From Nocardia flavorosea (GTDB lineage Bacteria > Actinomycetota > Actinomycetes > Mycobacteriales > Mycobacteriaceae), in assembly GCF_015477805.1 (NCBI RefSeq), contig NZ_JADLQL010000010.1:1-33374 (forward strand): a stretch of 33,374 nt of DNA, written 5' to 3'. Made by a program: the position numbers and the translations under genes. Each line of letters starts with the position of its first letter. Within the stretch, counting starts at the first letter, position 1. The notes under the pieces were generated by a model. The model was not told the DNA's origin and did not search any database. It saw only the letters and a program-made list of their open reading frames with translations. This document shows positions 1 through 14,500 of the stretch, in pieces.

Positions 1-2580
1 TGCCGACCGGTACCTACGGCGGTTCGGAACTCGGTGAGCTGATCGCTGGTGAGGGTGTGACGGTCGGTTTGATCACGCCGTCGGTGCTGGCTTCGTTGGA
101 TCCGGCGGATCTGGCGGGTATGGAAGTGATCATCGCCGGTGGTGAAGCCATTTCGGCGGATCTGATGGCGCGCTGGTCGACCACGCCGGAGGGTGGGGCC
201 GAGCGGCGGTTCCACAACGCCTACGGCCCGACCGAGGCGACCGTCGCCACGAACATCAGTGGTGTTCTGCGTGCGGGTGACCGGGTCACCATCGGCGGTC
301 CGGTGCGGGGCATGCGTGCCCTGATCCTCGACGACCGGTTGAACCCGGTGCCCGAAGGTGTGGCCGGTGAGCTGTACGTCGGTGGTATCCAGCTGGCGCG
401 CGGCTATCACGCCCGTTCCGGTTTGACCGCCGAGCGTTTCATCGCCGACCCGTACGGTGAGCCGGGTGCCCGGCTCTACCGCACCGGCGATGTGGTGCGC
501 TGGCGGCGCGACGCCGCGGGCGATCCGGCGGTGGAGTATGTGGGCCGTAACGACTTCCAGGTGAAGGTCCGCGGTTTCCGTATCGAACTCGGTGAGATCG
601 ACGCCGCGCTGACCGCGCACGACAGTGTCGACTTCGCCGTCACCACCGGATACAAGAACACCGCGGGCGCGGTCTCGCTGGTGTCGTATGTGGTGGCGGC
701 TGCCGGTACCGCGGTCGATATCACCGCGGTGACCGCTTTCGCCGCCGAGCGGCTGCCCGACTACATGGTGCCCGCGTCGATCATGGTCATCGACGAGATC
801 CCGCTGACTCCGGCCGGCAAGCTGGACCGTAAAGCGCTGCCCGAACCGGTGTTCCAGGCGCGTACCGCGTTCCGCGGGCCGCGTAACCCGGTCGAGCAGG
901 TCATCGCCGAGGTCTTCGCCGAGGTGCTCGGCGTGGACCGGGTGGGCGTGGACGATTCGTTCTTCGCCCTCGGCGGCGACAGCATCGTGTCCATCCAGCT
1001 GGTGTCCCGGGCGAAGGCGCGCGGCGTGGTGTTCACACCGCGGCACGTCTTCGAACAGCGGACGGTGGCCGGACTGGCCGCCATCGCCGAATCCGCGGAC
1101 GCCGACAGTGTGATCGACACCCTCGTCGAACTGCCGGGTGGCGGTGTCGGCACCATGCCGCCGACTCCCATCGTGCGGTTCATGGCCGAACGGCCCGGGT
1201 CCTTCGGACGGTTCCATCAGCTCATCACCCTGGATCTCCCGCTCGGTATCGACCGGGAAACCATTGCCGCCGTGGTGGGCCCGGTCGTCGACCGGCACGA
1301 TATGTTGCGCTCGCGGCTGCACATCGCCGACGGCGACTGGGTCGTGGAGACCACCGCACCGGGCAGCGTCGATGTGAACGCGCTGATCGATCACACCGTG
1401 TTCGACGGCACGGTCACCGGGGCGGAGCTGTCGGAGCTGGCCACGGCCGCGGTCGATTCCGCACTGGACCGGCTCGATCCCGCCGCCGCAATGGTGGTGC
1501 GGTTCGTCTGGCTGGAACCCGATACCGCCGACCGGCACGGCCGCCTGGTGGTCGTCGTGCACCACCTCGCGATCGACGGTGTGTCCTGGCGTGTGCTGGT
1601 ACCCGATTTCGTGCTGTCGGCCGTAGCACGCAGTGCGGGCCAGATTCCCGAACTGCCGGCTCCGGTCACCTCCATGCGGACCTGGGCGCATTCGCTCGAA
1701 CGGAATGCCTACAGCGCGGAGCGGCTCGCCGAACTGGAGTACTGGCGCACCGTCGCCGGTACGGCCGATCCACTGCTCACCGAGCGTCCGCTGGATCCCG
1801 CGGTCGATACCGCCGGATCCGTCCGGGTGCACGCGGTGCGCGTATCGCCGGAGGTCACCCAGGCTCTGCTCACCACCGTGCCGGCGCTGTTCCACGGCGG
1901 TGTGAACGACGGCCTGCTCACCGCGCTCGTCCTGGCGACCGCCGCCTGGCGGGCGCAGCGCGTGCCCGGTGTGGCATCCGACGATCCGCTGCTGATCCGG
2001 CTCGAGGGCCACGGCCGCGAAGAAGGGATCGTGCCGGGTGCGGATCTGTCCCGCACGATCGGCTGGTTCACCGCACTGTTCCCGGTCCGGTTCGAACCGG
2101 CGGGTATCGATATCGAGGCCGCCTTCACCGGCGGACCGGAACTGGGCGCCGCGCTCAAGCTCGTGAAGGAGCAACTGCTCGCGGTTCCCGACAAGGGTGT
2201 CGGCTACGGTCTGCTGCGCTACATGAACCGGGAGACCGCCGCCGAGTTCCCGGAGCAGATGCCGGGCCAGGTGAACTTCAACTACCTGGGTCGCGTCGGC
2301 GCCGGCGAGATCCCCGAGGAGATGCACGGTTTCGGCTGGCTCCCGGCCGGCGATGTGACCGTCGACGTCGGTTACGACGCGGATATGCCGGCCATGGCGC
2401 TGTTCGATATCAACGCCATCGTGGCCGGCGATACGCTGACCGCGCGGATCGGCTTCCCGAGCACACTGCTGTCGGCCGAGGAGGCCCGCGAGTTCGGCGA
2501 CCTGTGGGTCCAGGCGCTGGAAGCGGTCGCCCGCCATGCCGAATCCGCGGACGCGGGCGGTCACACCCCGTCCGATTTCT
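1..2580 (+). other. NRPS module 1: A (partial)-T-E
   Basis: The A domain lacks its N-terminal part (A1-A4 fall off the left edge) but shows NAYGPTE (A5), GELYVGG and ARGYH (A6), YRTGD (A7), RGFRIELGEI (A8) and PAGKLDRKALP (A10), to about nt 855. The readable part of the specificity code is L-I-A-A-V-A-K (positions 278 to 517). It resembles aromatic or hydrophobic pockets but is too incomplete to assign. The carrier domain (about 885-1100) has LGGDSI with its serine at 981-983; the D in this motif is typical of carriers that feed an epimerase. The epimerisation domain (about 1128-2560) shows HHLAIDGVSWR at 1560, EGHGREE, RTIGWFTALFPV and NFNYLGRV, which are the E2, E4, E5 and E7 signatures. 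A D-configured residue should therefore be passed on, although the domain's activity itself cannot be seen from sequence. Confidence 0.95.
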
Positions 2581-5500
2581 CGCTGGTCGCGCTGACCCAA
2601 CGCGATATCGAGACCATCGAGCAGCGCTACCCGCTGCCGCTCGCCGATCTGTGGCCGCTGTCCGCGCTGCAGGCCGGCATGCTGTTCCACGCCCAGCTCG
2701 CCGCCACCTCGGTGGACGTGTACACCGCGCAGGCGGTGCTCACCTTGACCGGCCGGGTGGACGCCGAACGGCTGCGGGCGGCCGCCCAGGCCCTGGTGGA
2801 TCGCTACGAGAACCTGCGCACGGTGTTCGTCTCCGATCGCGCGGGCAATCCGGTGCAGGTCGTGCTCGACGAGGTGCCGATCGACTGGACCGAGCACGAT
2901 CGCAGTGCCACCGGTTCCGCGGACGATCTCGTCGAGGCCGATCGCCTGCAGCGGTTCGACCTCACCGAACCGCGGCTGATCCGGTTCACCCTGATCAAGA
3001 CCGGGCCGCAGACCTGGCAGTTCGTGGTGTCGAACCATCACATCCTGCTCGACGGCTGGTCCATGCCGCTGCTCATGCGTGATCTGCTCGCGCTGTACGC
3101 GGTGCGCGCCGACCGATCCGCACTGCCCGCGGCCCGGTCCTACCGGCACTTCCTGGACTGGGTCGGCCGGCAGGATCACGACGCGTCGCTGGCCGCGTGG
3201 CGTGCCGCGCTGGCCGGAGTCGGCGAACCGACCCTGCTCGCCCGGCCGGATTCCGGCGGTGCCTCGGCGCACGAGATCGAGGAGTTGTCCGGCGAGTACA
3301 CCTTCGAACTGGACTCCGCGGCAACGGCGCGAATCGTCGCGCTGGCCGCCGAACTCGGCGTCACCGCGAACACTGTGCTGCAGGTGGCGTGGGCGGTGCT
3401 GCTCGGCCGTATCACCAGCCGCGACGATGTGCTGTTCGGTGCGACCGTCTCCGGCCGGCCGCCGCAGCTGACCGGGGTCGAGACCATGGTCGGCCTGTTC
3501 ATCAACACCATTCCGGTGCGGGTGCGCTTCGACCAGTCCGAAACCGCGCGGGAACTGCTCGCCCGGGTCCAGGGCGAACAGGCGGATCTGCTGGATCATC
3601 ACTACGTGGGGCTGGCCGATATCCATGCCGCGGCCGGTATGGCGACCCTGTTCGACACCCTGCTCGTGTTCGAGTCGTACCCGGTGGATGCCGACGGTCT
3701 CCAGGCCCAGGCCACCGATATCGACGGGATGGCCGTGACCGGGCTCAGCTCGATCGACGCGACCCACTATCCGCTGAGCCTGATCGCCTCCCTGGGCACC
3801 ACCCTGCACATCCGCGCCGGTTACCTGCGGGATACGTTCGACGAGCCGGCGGTGCGACGGATCGCCGACCAGCTGGTCCGGGTGCTCACCGCGCTCACCG
3901 TCGCCCCGGAGAGCCCACTCGGCGATATCGATCTGCTCGACAGCGCCGAACGGGACCTGGTGCTGCGCACCTGGAACGACACCGCGTATCCCGCGGACCG
4001 CACGGCGACGCTGGTATCGATGTTCGACGCGCAGCGCACCCGGACCTCGGACGCGCCCGCGCTGACCTACGCCGACGAGACGCTGACCTACGCCGAGTTC
4101 GCCACCCGGGTGAATCTGCTGGCGCGCTGGCTGATCGATCGCGGGGTGGGCCCGGAATCCTTTGTGGCGCTGGGGATGCGGCGTTCGATCGATCTGGTGG
4201 TCGGCATGTACGCGGTCACTGTCGCCGGCGGTGCCTACGTACCGCTGGATCCGGATCATCCGGCCGAGCGCACGGAGTACATCCTGGCCACCGCCGACCC
4301 GGTGTGCGTACTCACCTCGGGTGATGATCTGCCCATCGATACCGCTCAGGTGCGGATCGACAAACTGGATCTCACCGGTTACGCGGATTCGCCGATCACC
4401 GATGCCGACCGGGTCGCGCCGCTGCGGGCGGGCAACACCGCCTACGTGATCTTCACGTCGGGTTCGACCGGCCGGCCGAAGGGTGTGGCGGTCTCGCACG
4501 CGGCGATCGTGAACCGTCTGGTGTGGATGCAGACCGAATACGGTTTGACCTCCTCGGACGCGGTACTGCAGAAGACGCCGTCGACCTTCGACGTCTCGGT
4601 CTGGGAGTTCTTCTGGCCACTGCAGATCGGCGCCCGCCTGGTGATCGCCAAACCCGACGGTCATCGGGATCCGGCCTACCTGGCCGAGATCATCGAAGCC
4701 GAGCGGGTGACGGTGACGCATTTCGTGCCGTCGATGCTCACCGTGTTCGTGGCCGCTCTGCCCGGGGAGGCCGGTGCGCGGCCGTGCGCGTCGCTGCGCC
4801 TGGTGTTCGCCTCCGGTGAGGCCCTGCCGGGCCGGCCCGCGCAGCGGTTGCGCGAACTCACCGGTACCGCGGTGCACAACCTGTACGGCCCGACCGAGGC
4901 CGCGGTCGACGTCACCTTCCACGAGGTGACCGACGCCGACACCGCGGTGGTGCCGATCGGTGTGCCGGTGCACAACACCCAGGTCTACGTCCTGGACGAC
5001 CGGCTGCGGCCGGTGCCGGTGGGTGTCTCCGGTGAGCTGTACCTGGCCGGTAACCAGCTGGCCCGCGGCTACGTGGCACGGCCGGATCTGAGCGCGGACC
5101 GCTTCGTGGCGAACCCGTTCGCAACCGGCGAGCGGATGTACCGCACCGGTGACGTCGTGCGCTGGAATGCCGCCGGTGAACTCGACTACATCGGCCGCTC
5201 CGATTTCCAGGTGAAACTGCGCGGCCTGCGGATCGAACTCGGTGAGATCGAGACCGCGCTGACCGATATCGAGGAGGTCGGCCAGGCGGTGGTGGTGCTG
5301 CGCGGCGACGCGCGCACCGGCGACCAGCTCGTCGGCTATCTGGTACCTGCCGCCGGTGTGCCGCTGGATATCGAGGATGTGCGCGAGGATCTGTCCGCCC
5401 GGCTGCCGTCGTATATGGTGCCGGCCGCGTTCGTGGTGCTCGACGAACTGCCGTTGAACGCCAGCGGCAAACTCGACCGGCGCGCACTGCCGGCGCCGGT

Positions 5501-8500
5501 GTTCGAGACGCGCGAGTTCCGGGCGCCGTCCACTCCGATCGAGGAGATCGTGGCGAATACGTTCGCCGAGGTCCTCGGGGTCGAGCGGGTCGGCGCGGAC
5601 GACGATTTCTTCGCTCTCGGCGGTAACTCGCTGAGTGCGACCCGGGTGGCGGCGCGACTGTCGACGGCCCTGGACACCGATCTCGCGGTGCGGGAACTGT
5701 TCGAGGCCGCCACGGTGGCCGCGCTGGCGGCGCGGGCGGAATCGCGGACGGGTGCCCGCGGCCGGATGCCGCTGGTACCGCAGCCGCGACCGGTGCAGAC
5801 CCTGCCCACGGGTGAGGTCGTGGAACGCGTGCCGCTGTCGCTGGCCCAGCAGCGGATGTGGTTCCTGAACCGGTTCGAACCGGAATCGGCGGCGGACAAT
5901 CTGCCGATCGCGGTGCGCCTGTCGGGCCTGCTGGACCGGCAGGCCATGCAGATCGCCATCGCCGACGTGCTGGCGCGGCACGAATCGCTGCGCACGTACT
6001 ACCCCGAGGTGGAGGGAACCCCGTACCAGCAGGTGGTACCGACCGCGGCGGTCATCCCGGACCTGACGCCGGTGGACGTCTCGGAAAGCGATCTGTTGGC
6101 GCGGGTGGCCGAATTCGTTTCGGCCGGTTTCGACCTCACCGCCGTGGTGCCGTTCCGGGTCCGGCTGTTCGAGGTGGATCCGACCGAGCACGTGCTCGTG
6201 GTCGTCGTGCACCACATCTCGTCGGACGGTTTCTCCATGGGACCGCTGGCCCGCGATGTGATCACCGCCTACAGCGCGCGGATCGAGGGCGGCGAGCCGG
6301 GCTGGCGCCCGCTCGAGGTGCAGTACGCCGACTACGCGCTGTGGCAGCGGCAGGTACTGGGTTCGGAGGACGATCCGGAATCGGTGATCGCCTCGCAGAT
6401 CGGGTACTGGTCCACCGAACTGGCGGGAATTCCCGAGCAGTTGGACCTGCCGGCCGACCGGCCGCGGCCCGCGGTCGCCTCCGCGCGCGGCGCCACCTTC
6501 ACCTTCGAGATCGACGAAGCACTGCACGCCGAACTGATGGAACTGGCCCGCACCCGCGGCGCCACGTTCTTCATGGTCGTGCACGCCGCGTTCGCGGTAC
6601 TGCTGTCCCGGTTGTCGGGGGAGACCGATATCGTCGTCGGCACCCCGGTGGCCGGTCGCGGCGAGCGCGCGCTCGACGACGTGATCGGTATGTTCGTCAA
6701 CACCCTCGCGTTGCGGACGCCGATCGATTCGGGCGCCGGATTCGCCGACCTGCTGGCGCAGGTGCGCGGTAGCGATGTGGCCGCTTTCGGGAACGCGGAC
6801 CTGCCGTTCGAGCGGCTGGTCGAGGTGCTGAACCCGGTACGGTCGCAGGCCCGGCATCCGCTGTTCCAGGTGATGCTCTCGCTGCAGAACAACAACCCGC
6901 AGGTCCGTGGTGAACTGCCGGGGCTGATGATCGAGGGGCTCGAATCGCCCATCGACACGGCGAAATTCGATCTGCAGCTGGAACTCGCCGAGCGGATCGG
7001 CGCGGCGGAGGAAGCCGGGTCGAACGCGGCGCGCGGAGTGAGCGCCAAGTTCATCTACGCGACCGACCTGTTCGACGAGGCCACCGTGCGTGGATTCGCC
7101 GACCGGTTCCTCCGCCTGCTCGGTGAGGTCCTGGCCGATCCGACTGCCCCGGTGGGTGACTTCGAACTCCTCGCGCCGGCGGAACGGACGCGGGTGCTGG
7201 CGCAATGGAATGCGACCGAGCACGCGGTTTCGGACCGGTTGCTGCTGGACGGGTTCGAGCGGACGGCGGCGGCGTACCCGGATCGGGTGGCGGTGTCGTT
7301 CGAGGGGACAAGTCTGTCCTACGGCGAGTTCTCGGCGCGGGTGCACCGGTTGGCCCGGTATCTGATCGCGCAGGGTGTGGGCCCGGAGTCGCTGGTCGGT
7401 CTGCTGGCGTCGCGGTCGCTGGACCTGGTGGTCGGGATGTATGCGGTGGTCGCCGCGGGTGGTGCGTATGTGCCGTTGGATCCGGCGCATCCGGCGGAGC
7501 GGATCGGTTACATCTTGGATACGGCGGCACCGGTGTGCTTGTTGTCCACGGTTGCTGATGCCGAGGCTGTCGGTGTCGATCCCGTGGATTCGGCGCTGGT
7601 CGGTGACGGCGTGGATGCGCGGGCTGTCGGCGTGACAGCTGTGGATGCAGACGTGACAGCGGCGGATGCCGGTGCCGGGGCGGCGTTGGGCACGCTCGCG
7701 GGTGTTCCGGTGCTGGCGTTGGACGGTCTCGATACGTCCGGTTTCGATGCCGCGCCGGTGACCGATGCCGACCGGATCGCTCCTGTGCGTTCGTCGAATA
7801 CCGCGTATGTGATTTTCACGTCGGGTTCGACGGGTCGCCCGAAGGGTGTGGCCGTGCCGCATTCGGCGATCGCGAACCAGGTTGCGTGGATGCTGGCGCA
7901 GTATCCGATGGATGCCGGCGATGTGTATTTGCAGAAGACTGCGACGACGTTCGATGTGTCGCTGTGGGGCTTCTTCTTGCCGTTGGCTGTGGGCGCGCAT
8001 CTGGTGGTGGCGACCCCTGATGGTCATCGGGATCCGGCCTATTTGGCGCGAGTGATTGCCGAGCAGCAGGTGACGGTGACCGACTTCGTGCCGTCGATGT
8101 TGACGGTGTTCGCGGCGCATACCGAGGCGGGTTCGCTCTCGAGTCTCGAGCATGTGTTCGTGATCGGTGAGGCGCTGCCGCCCGAAACGGTTACTGCGAC
8201 ACAGGCGGTGACGGACGCCGCGATCCACAACCTGTACGGCCCGACCGAGGCGGCGGTGTCGATCACCTACTGGCAGGCGACCGGTTCGGAGTCCGGGAGT
8301 GTGCCGATCGGTGTGCCGCAGTGGAACTCGCGGGTATATGTCCTCGACGGCCGGCTGAATCCGGTGCCCGAGGGTGTGACGGGTGAGTTGTATCTGGCCG
8401 GTGATCAGCTGGCGCGTGGTTATGTGACGCGTCCGGATCTGTCGGCGGATCGTTTTGTGGCGAGCCCGTTCGACGCCGGGCAGCGCATGTACCGCACGGG

Positions 8501-11500
8501 TGACTTGGTGCGGTGGACGCAGATCGATGGCCAACCGGTGCTGGAGTATCTGGGCCGTACGGACTTCCAGGTGAAGTTCCGTGGTCAGCGGATCGAGCTG
8601 GGTGAGATCGAATCGGCGTTCCTGGCGCAGCCGCAGGTGAGCCAGGCCGCGGTCACTATTTCCGCGTCGCAGTTGGGTGATCAGCTGGTGGCCTATGTGG
8701 TGCCCGCACCCGGGCAGCCGATCGAGCAGACTGCCTTGCTCGAGGCGGTACGTGACCTGCTGCCGGTCTACATGGTTCCGGCCGCGGTCGTCGTCCTGGA
8801 TGCGTTCCCGTTGAATACGTCGGGCAAGCTGGATCGGAAGGCGTTGCCGGAGCCGACGTTCGAGGCCCGGGAGTTCCGGGCGCCGTCGACTCCGATCGAG
8901 GAGATCGTCGCGGGTGTGTTCGCCGATGTGCTCGGTATCGAGCGGGTGGGCGCGGATGACGATTTCTTCGCTCTCGGCGGTAACTCGCTGATCGCCACCC
9001 AGGTCGCGGTCCGGGTCGGGCAGGCGCTGGACACCCAGGTGCCGGTGCGGGTGCTCTTCGAATCGCCGACCGTGGCCGCGCTGGCCGCGCAGGTGGAATC
9101 GCAGCACGGCTCCGGTGCTCGCACGCAGCTGGTGCCGCAGCCGCGCCCGGAACAGACACTGCTGTCGGGCGAAACCGTGGCCGCCGCGCCGCTGTCGCTG
9201 GCGCAGCAGCGGATGTGGTTCCTCAACCGGTTCGACAACCGGTCCGCGGCCTACAGCGTGCCGATGGCCGTCCGGTTGACCGGTGCGCTGGATGTGGCCG
9301 CGCTGGGTGCGGCCGTCGGCGATCTGGTGGGCCGGCACGAGGTGCTGCGTACCGTCTACCCCGAGACCGCGTCCGGTCCGGTGCAGGTGGTGCTCCCGGT
9401 CTCCCGCGCGGTACCGGAGCTGCAGGTGCGCACCGTGGCCACCGCGGAGCTGCAAGCCGCGGTGGCGGAACTGGTGTCGACCGTTTTCGATGTCACCACC
9501 GAGGTGCCGTTGCGGGTCGCGCTGTTCCGGGTCGCCGAAACCGCCGACGAGTACGTGCTGGCCATGGTGGTGCACCACATCTCGGGTGACGGTTCCTCGG
9601 TGGGCCCGCTGACCCGCGATCTGATGACGGCCTACGCCGCCCGCACCGCCGGTGCGGCCCCGGCCTGGGCGCCGCTGCCGGTGCAGTACGCCGACTACAG
9701 CATGTGGCAGCGCGAACTGCTCGGCGACGAAGCCGATCCGGAATCGCTGGCGCACCGGCAGGTCGAGTACTGGAAGGAAACCCTCGCCGAGCTGCCCGAT
9801 CAGCTGGATCTGCCCGCCGACCGGCCACGTCCGGCCGTACAGGGCTATCGCGGCGGCCGGGTCGAGGTGCGCATCGATGCCGAAACCCACCGGGCGCTGG
9901 CCGCGCTGGGTCGCGACCGGAACGCGACCCTGTTCATGGTCGTGCACTCCGCGTTCGCGGTGCTGCTGTCGCGGCTGGGCGGCGTGGACGATATCGCCAT
10001 CGGCACCCCGGTCGCGGGCCGCGGCGAGGCCGCGCTCGACGATCTGATCGGTATGTTCGTCAACACCGTGGTGTTCCGCACCCGGTTGGACGGCGACGAA
10101 CCGTTCACCGGCCTGCTGGCTCGCCAGCGGGAGATCGATATCGCGGCGTTCGCGCACGCCGATGTGCCGTTCGAACGTCTGGTGGAGGTGCTCAACCCGA
10201 TCCGGTCGACCGCCCGGCATCCGCTGTTCCAGGTGGGTCTGTCGTTCCAGAACCTCGGGCAGGCAGCGCTGGAACTGCCCGGGCTGCGGGTCGCCGGTGT
10301 CGATATCGACACTGAGGTTTCGCAGTTCGATCTGCACCTGATCGTCGCCGACACCTACGACGAGAGCGGTGCACCGAACGGGATCGGCGGTTACCTGACC
10401 TACGCCCACGATCTCTTCGATCACGGCACAGCGCAGGGATTCGTCGACCGATTCGCCCGGTTGCTGACAGCGATCGTCGCCGATCCGGAAACTCCGGTGG
10501 GCGATCTGGAACTGCTCACCGGCGCGGAACACGACGCGCTGATCACCGGCCGCAACGCCACCGCGCGGACGGTCGACACCACTGCCACCCTGGCATCGCT
10601 GCTGGATGCCACCGTGGCGGCGAATTCGCGGGCGACCGCGCTGGTCACCGACGACGGCGAGCAGATCGGCTACGACGAGCTCGACGCGCGGGTGAACCGT
10701 CTCGCGCGGCAGCTGATCGCGCTCGGTGTGGGTCCGGAGGACCGGGTCGTGCTGGCCTTCCGCCGGTCGGTGGACCTGATCGTGGCCATGTACGCGGTCG
10801 CGAAGTCCGGTGGCGCCTACGTCCCCGTGGACCCGGATCAGCCGGCCGAACGTACCGGCTACATCCTGGAAACCGCGGCACCGGTCTGCGTGCTCACCAA
10901 CAGCGAGGCGAACTTCGGCACCACTGTCGCGCCGGTGGTCTCGCTGGACGAGCTGGACCTGTCCGGTCTCGACGCGAGCCCGGTCACCGATGCCGACCGG
11001 CGTGCCCCGCTGCTGCCCGCGCATACCGCGTACGTGATCTTCACGTCCGGTTCCACCGGCCGCCCCAAGGGCGTGGCGGTATCGCATACCGCGATCGCCA
11101 ACCAGTTGCAGTACCAGCGCGTCGAATTCGGTCTCGACGGCGCCGACGCCGTCCTGCTCAAGACGGCCGCCACCTTCGACCTTTCGGTCTGGGAGTTCTG
11201 GTCGGCCGCGGTCTGCGGCGGCCGCCTGGTCATCGCGGCACCGGACGGCCACCGCGATCCGGCGTATCTGAACGAGCTGATCCGCCGGGAATGGGTCACC
11301 ACCCTGCATGTGGTGCCGTCCATGCTGGACGCGCTGCTGGCCGACGACCTGCCGGATTCGCTGTGGCGGGTGCTGGCGATCGGTGAAGCGTTGCCGGCGG
11401 CGACAGCGCAACGGCTGCTCGAGGAACATCCGCGCGTGGAGCTGTACAACCTGTACGGTCCCACCGAGGCCGCGGTCTCGGTCACCACCCACCGGGTCAC

Positions 11501-14500
11501 GCCCGCGGACCGGGTGGCGGTGCCGATCGGTGTTCCGCAGTGGAACAGCCGGGTGTATGTGCTCGATTCGCGGCTGCGGCCGGTACCCGATGGTGTCGCC
11601 GGCGAGCTGTACCTGGCCGGTGCCCAGCTGGCCCGCGGTTACGCCGGCCGCGCCGACCTGACCGCCGACCGGTTCGTCGCCGACCCGTTCGTGCCGGGCG
11701 AACGGATGTACCGCACCGGTGACCTGGTGCTGTGGCACCAGGGCGAACTCGTGTACCGGGGCCGCACCGACTTCCAGGTCAAGATCCGCGGTTTCCGTAT
11801 CGAACTCGGCGAGATCGAGTCGGCGCTGCTGGCACTGCCGGAGATCGCGCAGACGGCTGTGCTGGCGAAATCCCATCCGCGCACCGGCGACCGGCTCGTC
11901 GGTTACCTGGTGCCCTCGGGTGCGGACGTAGATATCGCCCGGGTGCAGACCCAGCTCTCGGCGCAGTTGCCGTCCTATATGGTGCCGTCGGCATTCGTCG
12001 TGCTGGACGCCCTGCCGTTGAACATCAACGGCAAACTCGACCGGAAGGCCCTGCCGGAACCGGAACTCGAGGTTTCGGCGTTCCGGGCGCCGTCCACCCC
12101 GATCGAGGAAATCGTCGCCGGTGTGTTCGCCGAGGTCCTCGGTGCGGACCGGGTGGGCGCCGACGACGACTTCTTCGCCATGGGCGGTAACTCGCTGGTC
12201 GCGACGCAGGTCGCCGCCCGGCTGGGCAAGGCATTGGACACCACGGTGCCGGTGCGGATGCTGTTCGAGGCGCCCACGGTCGCCGGTCTGGCGGTCCGGG
12301 TGGAACAGCAGGCCGGTGCGGGCGGGCGTGCCGCACTGGTGCCGCAGCCGCGCCCGGAGCGGGTGCTGATCACGGGTGACACCGTGCCGGCCGCGCCGCT
12401 GTCGCTGGCACAGCAGCGGATGTGGTTCCTGAACCGGTTCGACGGCGAATCGGCGGCGTACAACATTCCGCTGGCGATCCGGCTGTCGGGTGCACTGGAT
12501 GTGGACGCGCTGCGGGCCGCGGTCGCCGACGTGGTGGCACGGCACGAGGTGCTGCGGACGGTGTATCCGGAGACCGATTCGGATCCGGTGCAGGTGGTGC
12601 TGCCCGCCGGACAGGCCACACCGGAGCTGCAACTGCGGACGGTGCCCGCCGGCGAGCTGACCTCGGTGGTGGCCGAACTGGCCTCGGCCGGTTTCGATGT
12701 GACCACCGAGGTGCCGCTGCGGATGGCGCTGCTGCGCGTGGCGGATGCCGACGCCGAGTTCGTCCTGGCGATGGTGGTGCACCATATCGCCGGTGACGGT
12801 TCGTCGCTGGCGCCGCTGACGCGGGATCTGATGGTCGCGTACGCGGCCCGGACCGCCGGCGAGGCCCCGGGCTGGGCGCCGCTGCCGGTGCAGTACGCGG
12901 ATTACAGCATCTGGCAGCGCGAACTGCTGGGTGACGAAACCGATCCGGAATCGCTCGCGGCGAAACAGGTCGAATACTGGCGGTCGGCGCTGGCCGGTGT
13001 GCCCGACCAGTTGGACCTGCCGGCGGACCGGCCGCGTCCCGCCGTGCAGTCCTACGCCGGTGGGCGGGTCCCGGTCGTGATCGACGCGGCGACGCACGCC
13101 GGTCTGCAGCGGGTGGCGCAGCAGCAGGGCGCCACGGTGTTCATGGCGGTGCACACGGCACTGGCAGTGCTGCTGTCCCGGCTGTCCGGTACCGATGACA
13201 TCACCATCGGCACCCCGATGGCGGGCCGGGGCGAGCAGGCCCTCGACGATCTGATCGGTATGTTCGTGAACACCCTGGTGTTCCGCACCGAGGTGGATCT
13301 CGGCGAATCGTTCGCCGATCTACTGGCGCGGCAGCGGGAAGTCGATATCGCGGCGTTCGCGCACGCGGATGTGCCGTTCGAGCGGCTCGTGGAGGTTCTG
13401 AACCCGGTCCGTTCGCAGGCTCGGCATCCGCTGTTCCAGGTCGGGTTCTCGTTCCAGAACCTGGCGCAGTCGAGCCTGGAATTGCCGGGGTTGACGGTGT
13501 CGGGTGTGGCGGTCGATACCGAGGTCTCCCAGTTCGATCTGCACCTCATTGTCGGCGACAGCTACGACGACGATGGCGTTCCGAACGGAGTGAGCGGTGA
13601 ACTCACCTACGCCACCGATCTATTCGACCGGTCGACGGTGCAGGAGTTCGTGGACCGGTTCTTGCGGTTGCTGAGCGAAATCGTCACCGATCCGTCGGTG
13701 CCGGTGGGTGCTCTCGATATCCTCGCTCCGGCCGAGCGTGCGGTGCTGGCGGAGCGGAATTCGACTGTTCGTGAGTTGGATTCGGCGCAGACGTTGGTGT
13801 CGTTGCTGGATGCTTCGGTGGTGGCTGATCCTGCTGCGGTGGCTTTGGTTGCTGCGGATGGTTCGCAGGTGACTTATGCGGAGTTGGGTGTTCGGGTCAA
13901 TCGTTTGGCTCGGTTGCTGATTGCGGAGGGTGTGGGTCCGGAGGTTCGGGTCGGGTTGGCGTTGCGCCGGTCGGTGGATTTGGTTGTCGCGATGTATGCG
14001 GTGACTGTTGCCGGTGGTGTGTATGTGCCGCTTGATCCGGATCAGCCTGCTGAGCGCAGTGGGTACATTCTGGGGACTGCGGCACCGGTATGTGTGCTGA
14101 CGAATATCGAGACCGGTTTCGCATTGTCGGATACCGGTGCCGGGGCTGGGGCTGCTGCTGGGATCGATGCGGTGGCCGGTTCGGGCGTCGCTGTCGGGGC
14201 TGAGGCTGGTGTCGAGGTCGGGGCCGATTCCGAGCCCAGGGCTGAGGCCGGTTCTGGTGTGAATGGCGTGCCGGTGGGTGGGCCGCCGGTGTTGGTGCTC
14301 GACGAACTTGCCCTCGAGTCGTTCGATTCGGTGCCGGTGTCGGATGTCGAGCGGGTGTCGCCGTTGCGGGCGTCGAATACCGCGTATGTGATTTTCACGT
14401 CGGGTTCGACGGGTCGTCCGAAGGGTGTGGCGGTTTCGCATGCGGCGATCGTCAACCAGCTGCGGTATGTCACCAGCGAGTTCGCGCTGGATGCGTCGGA

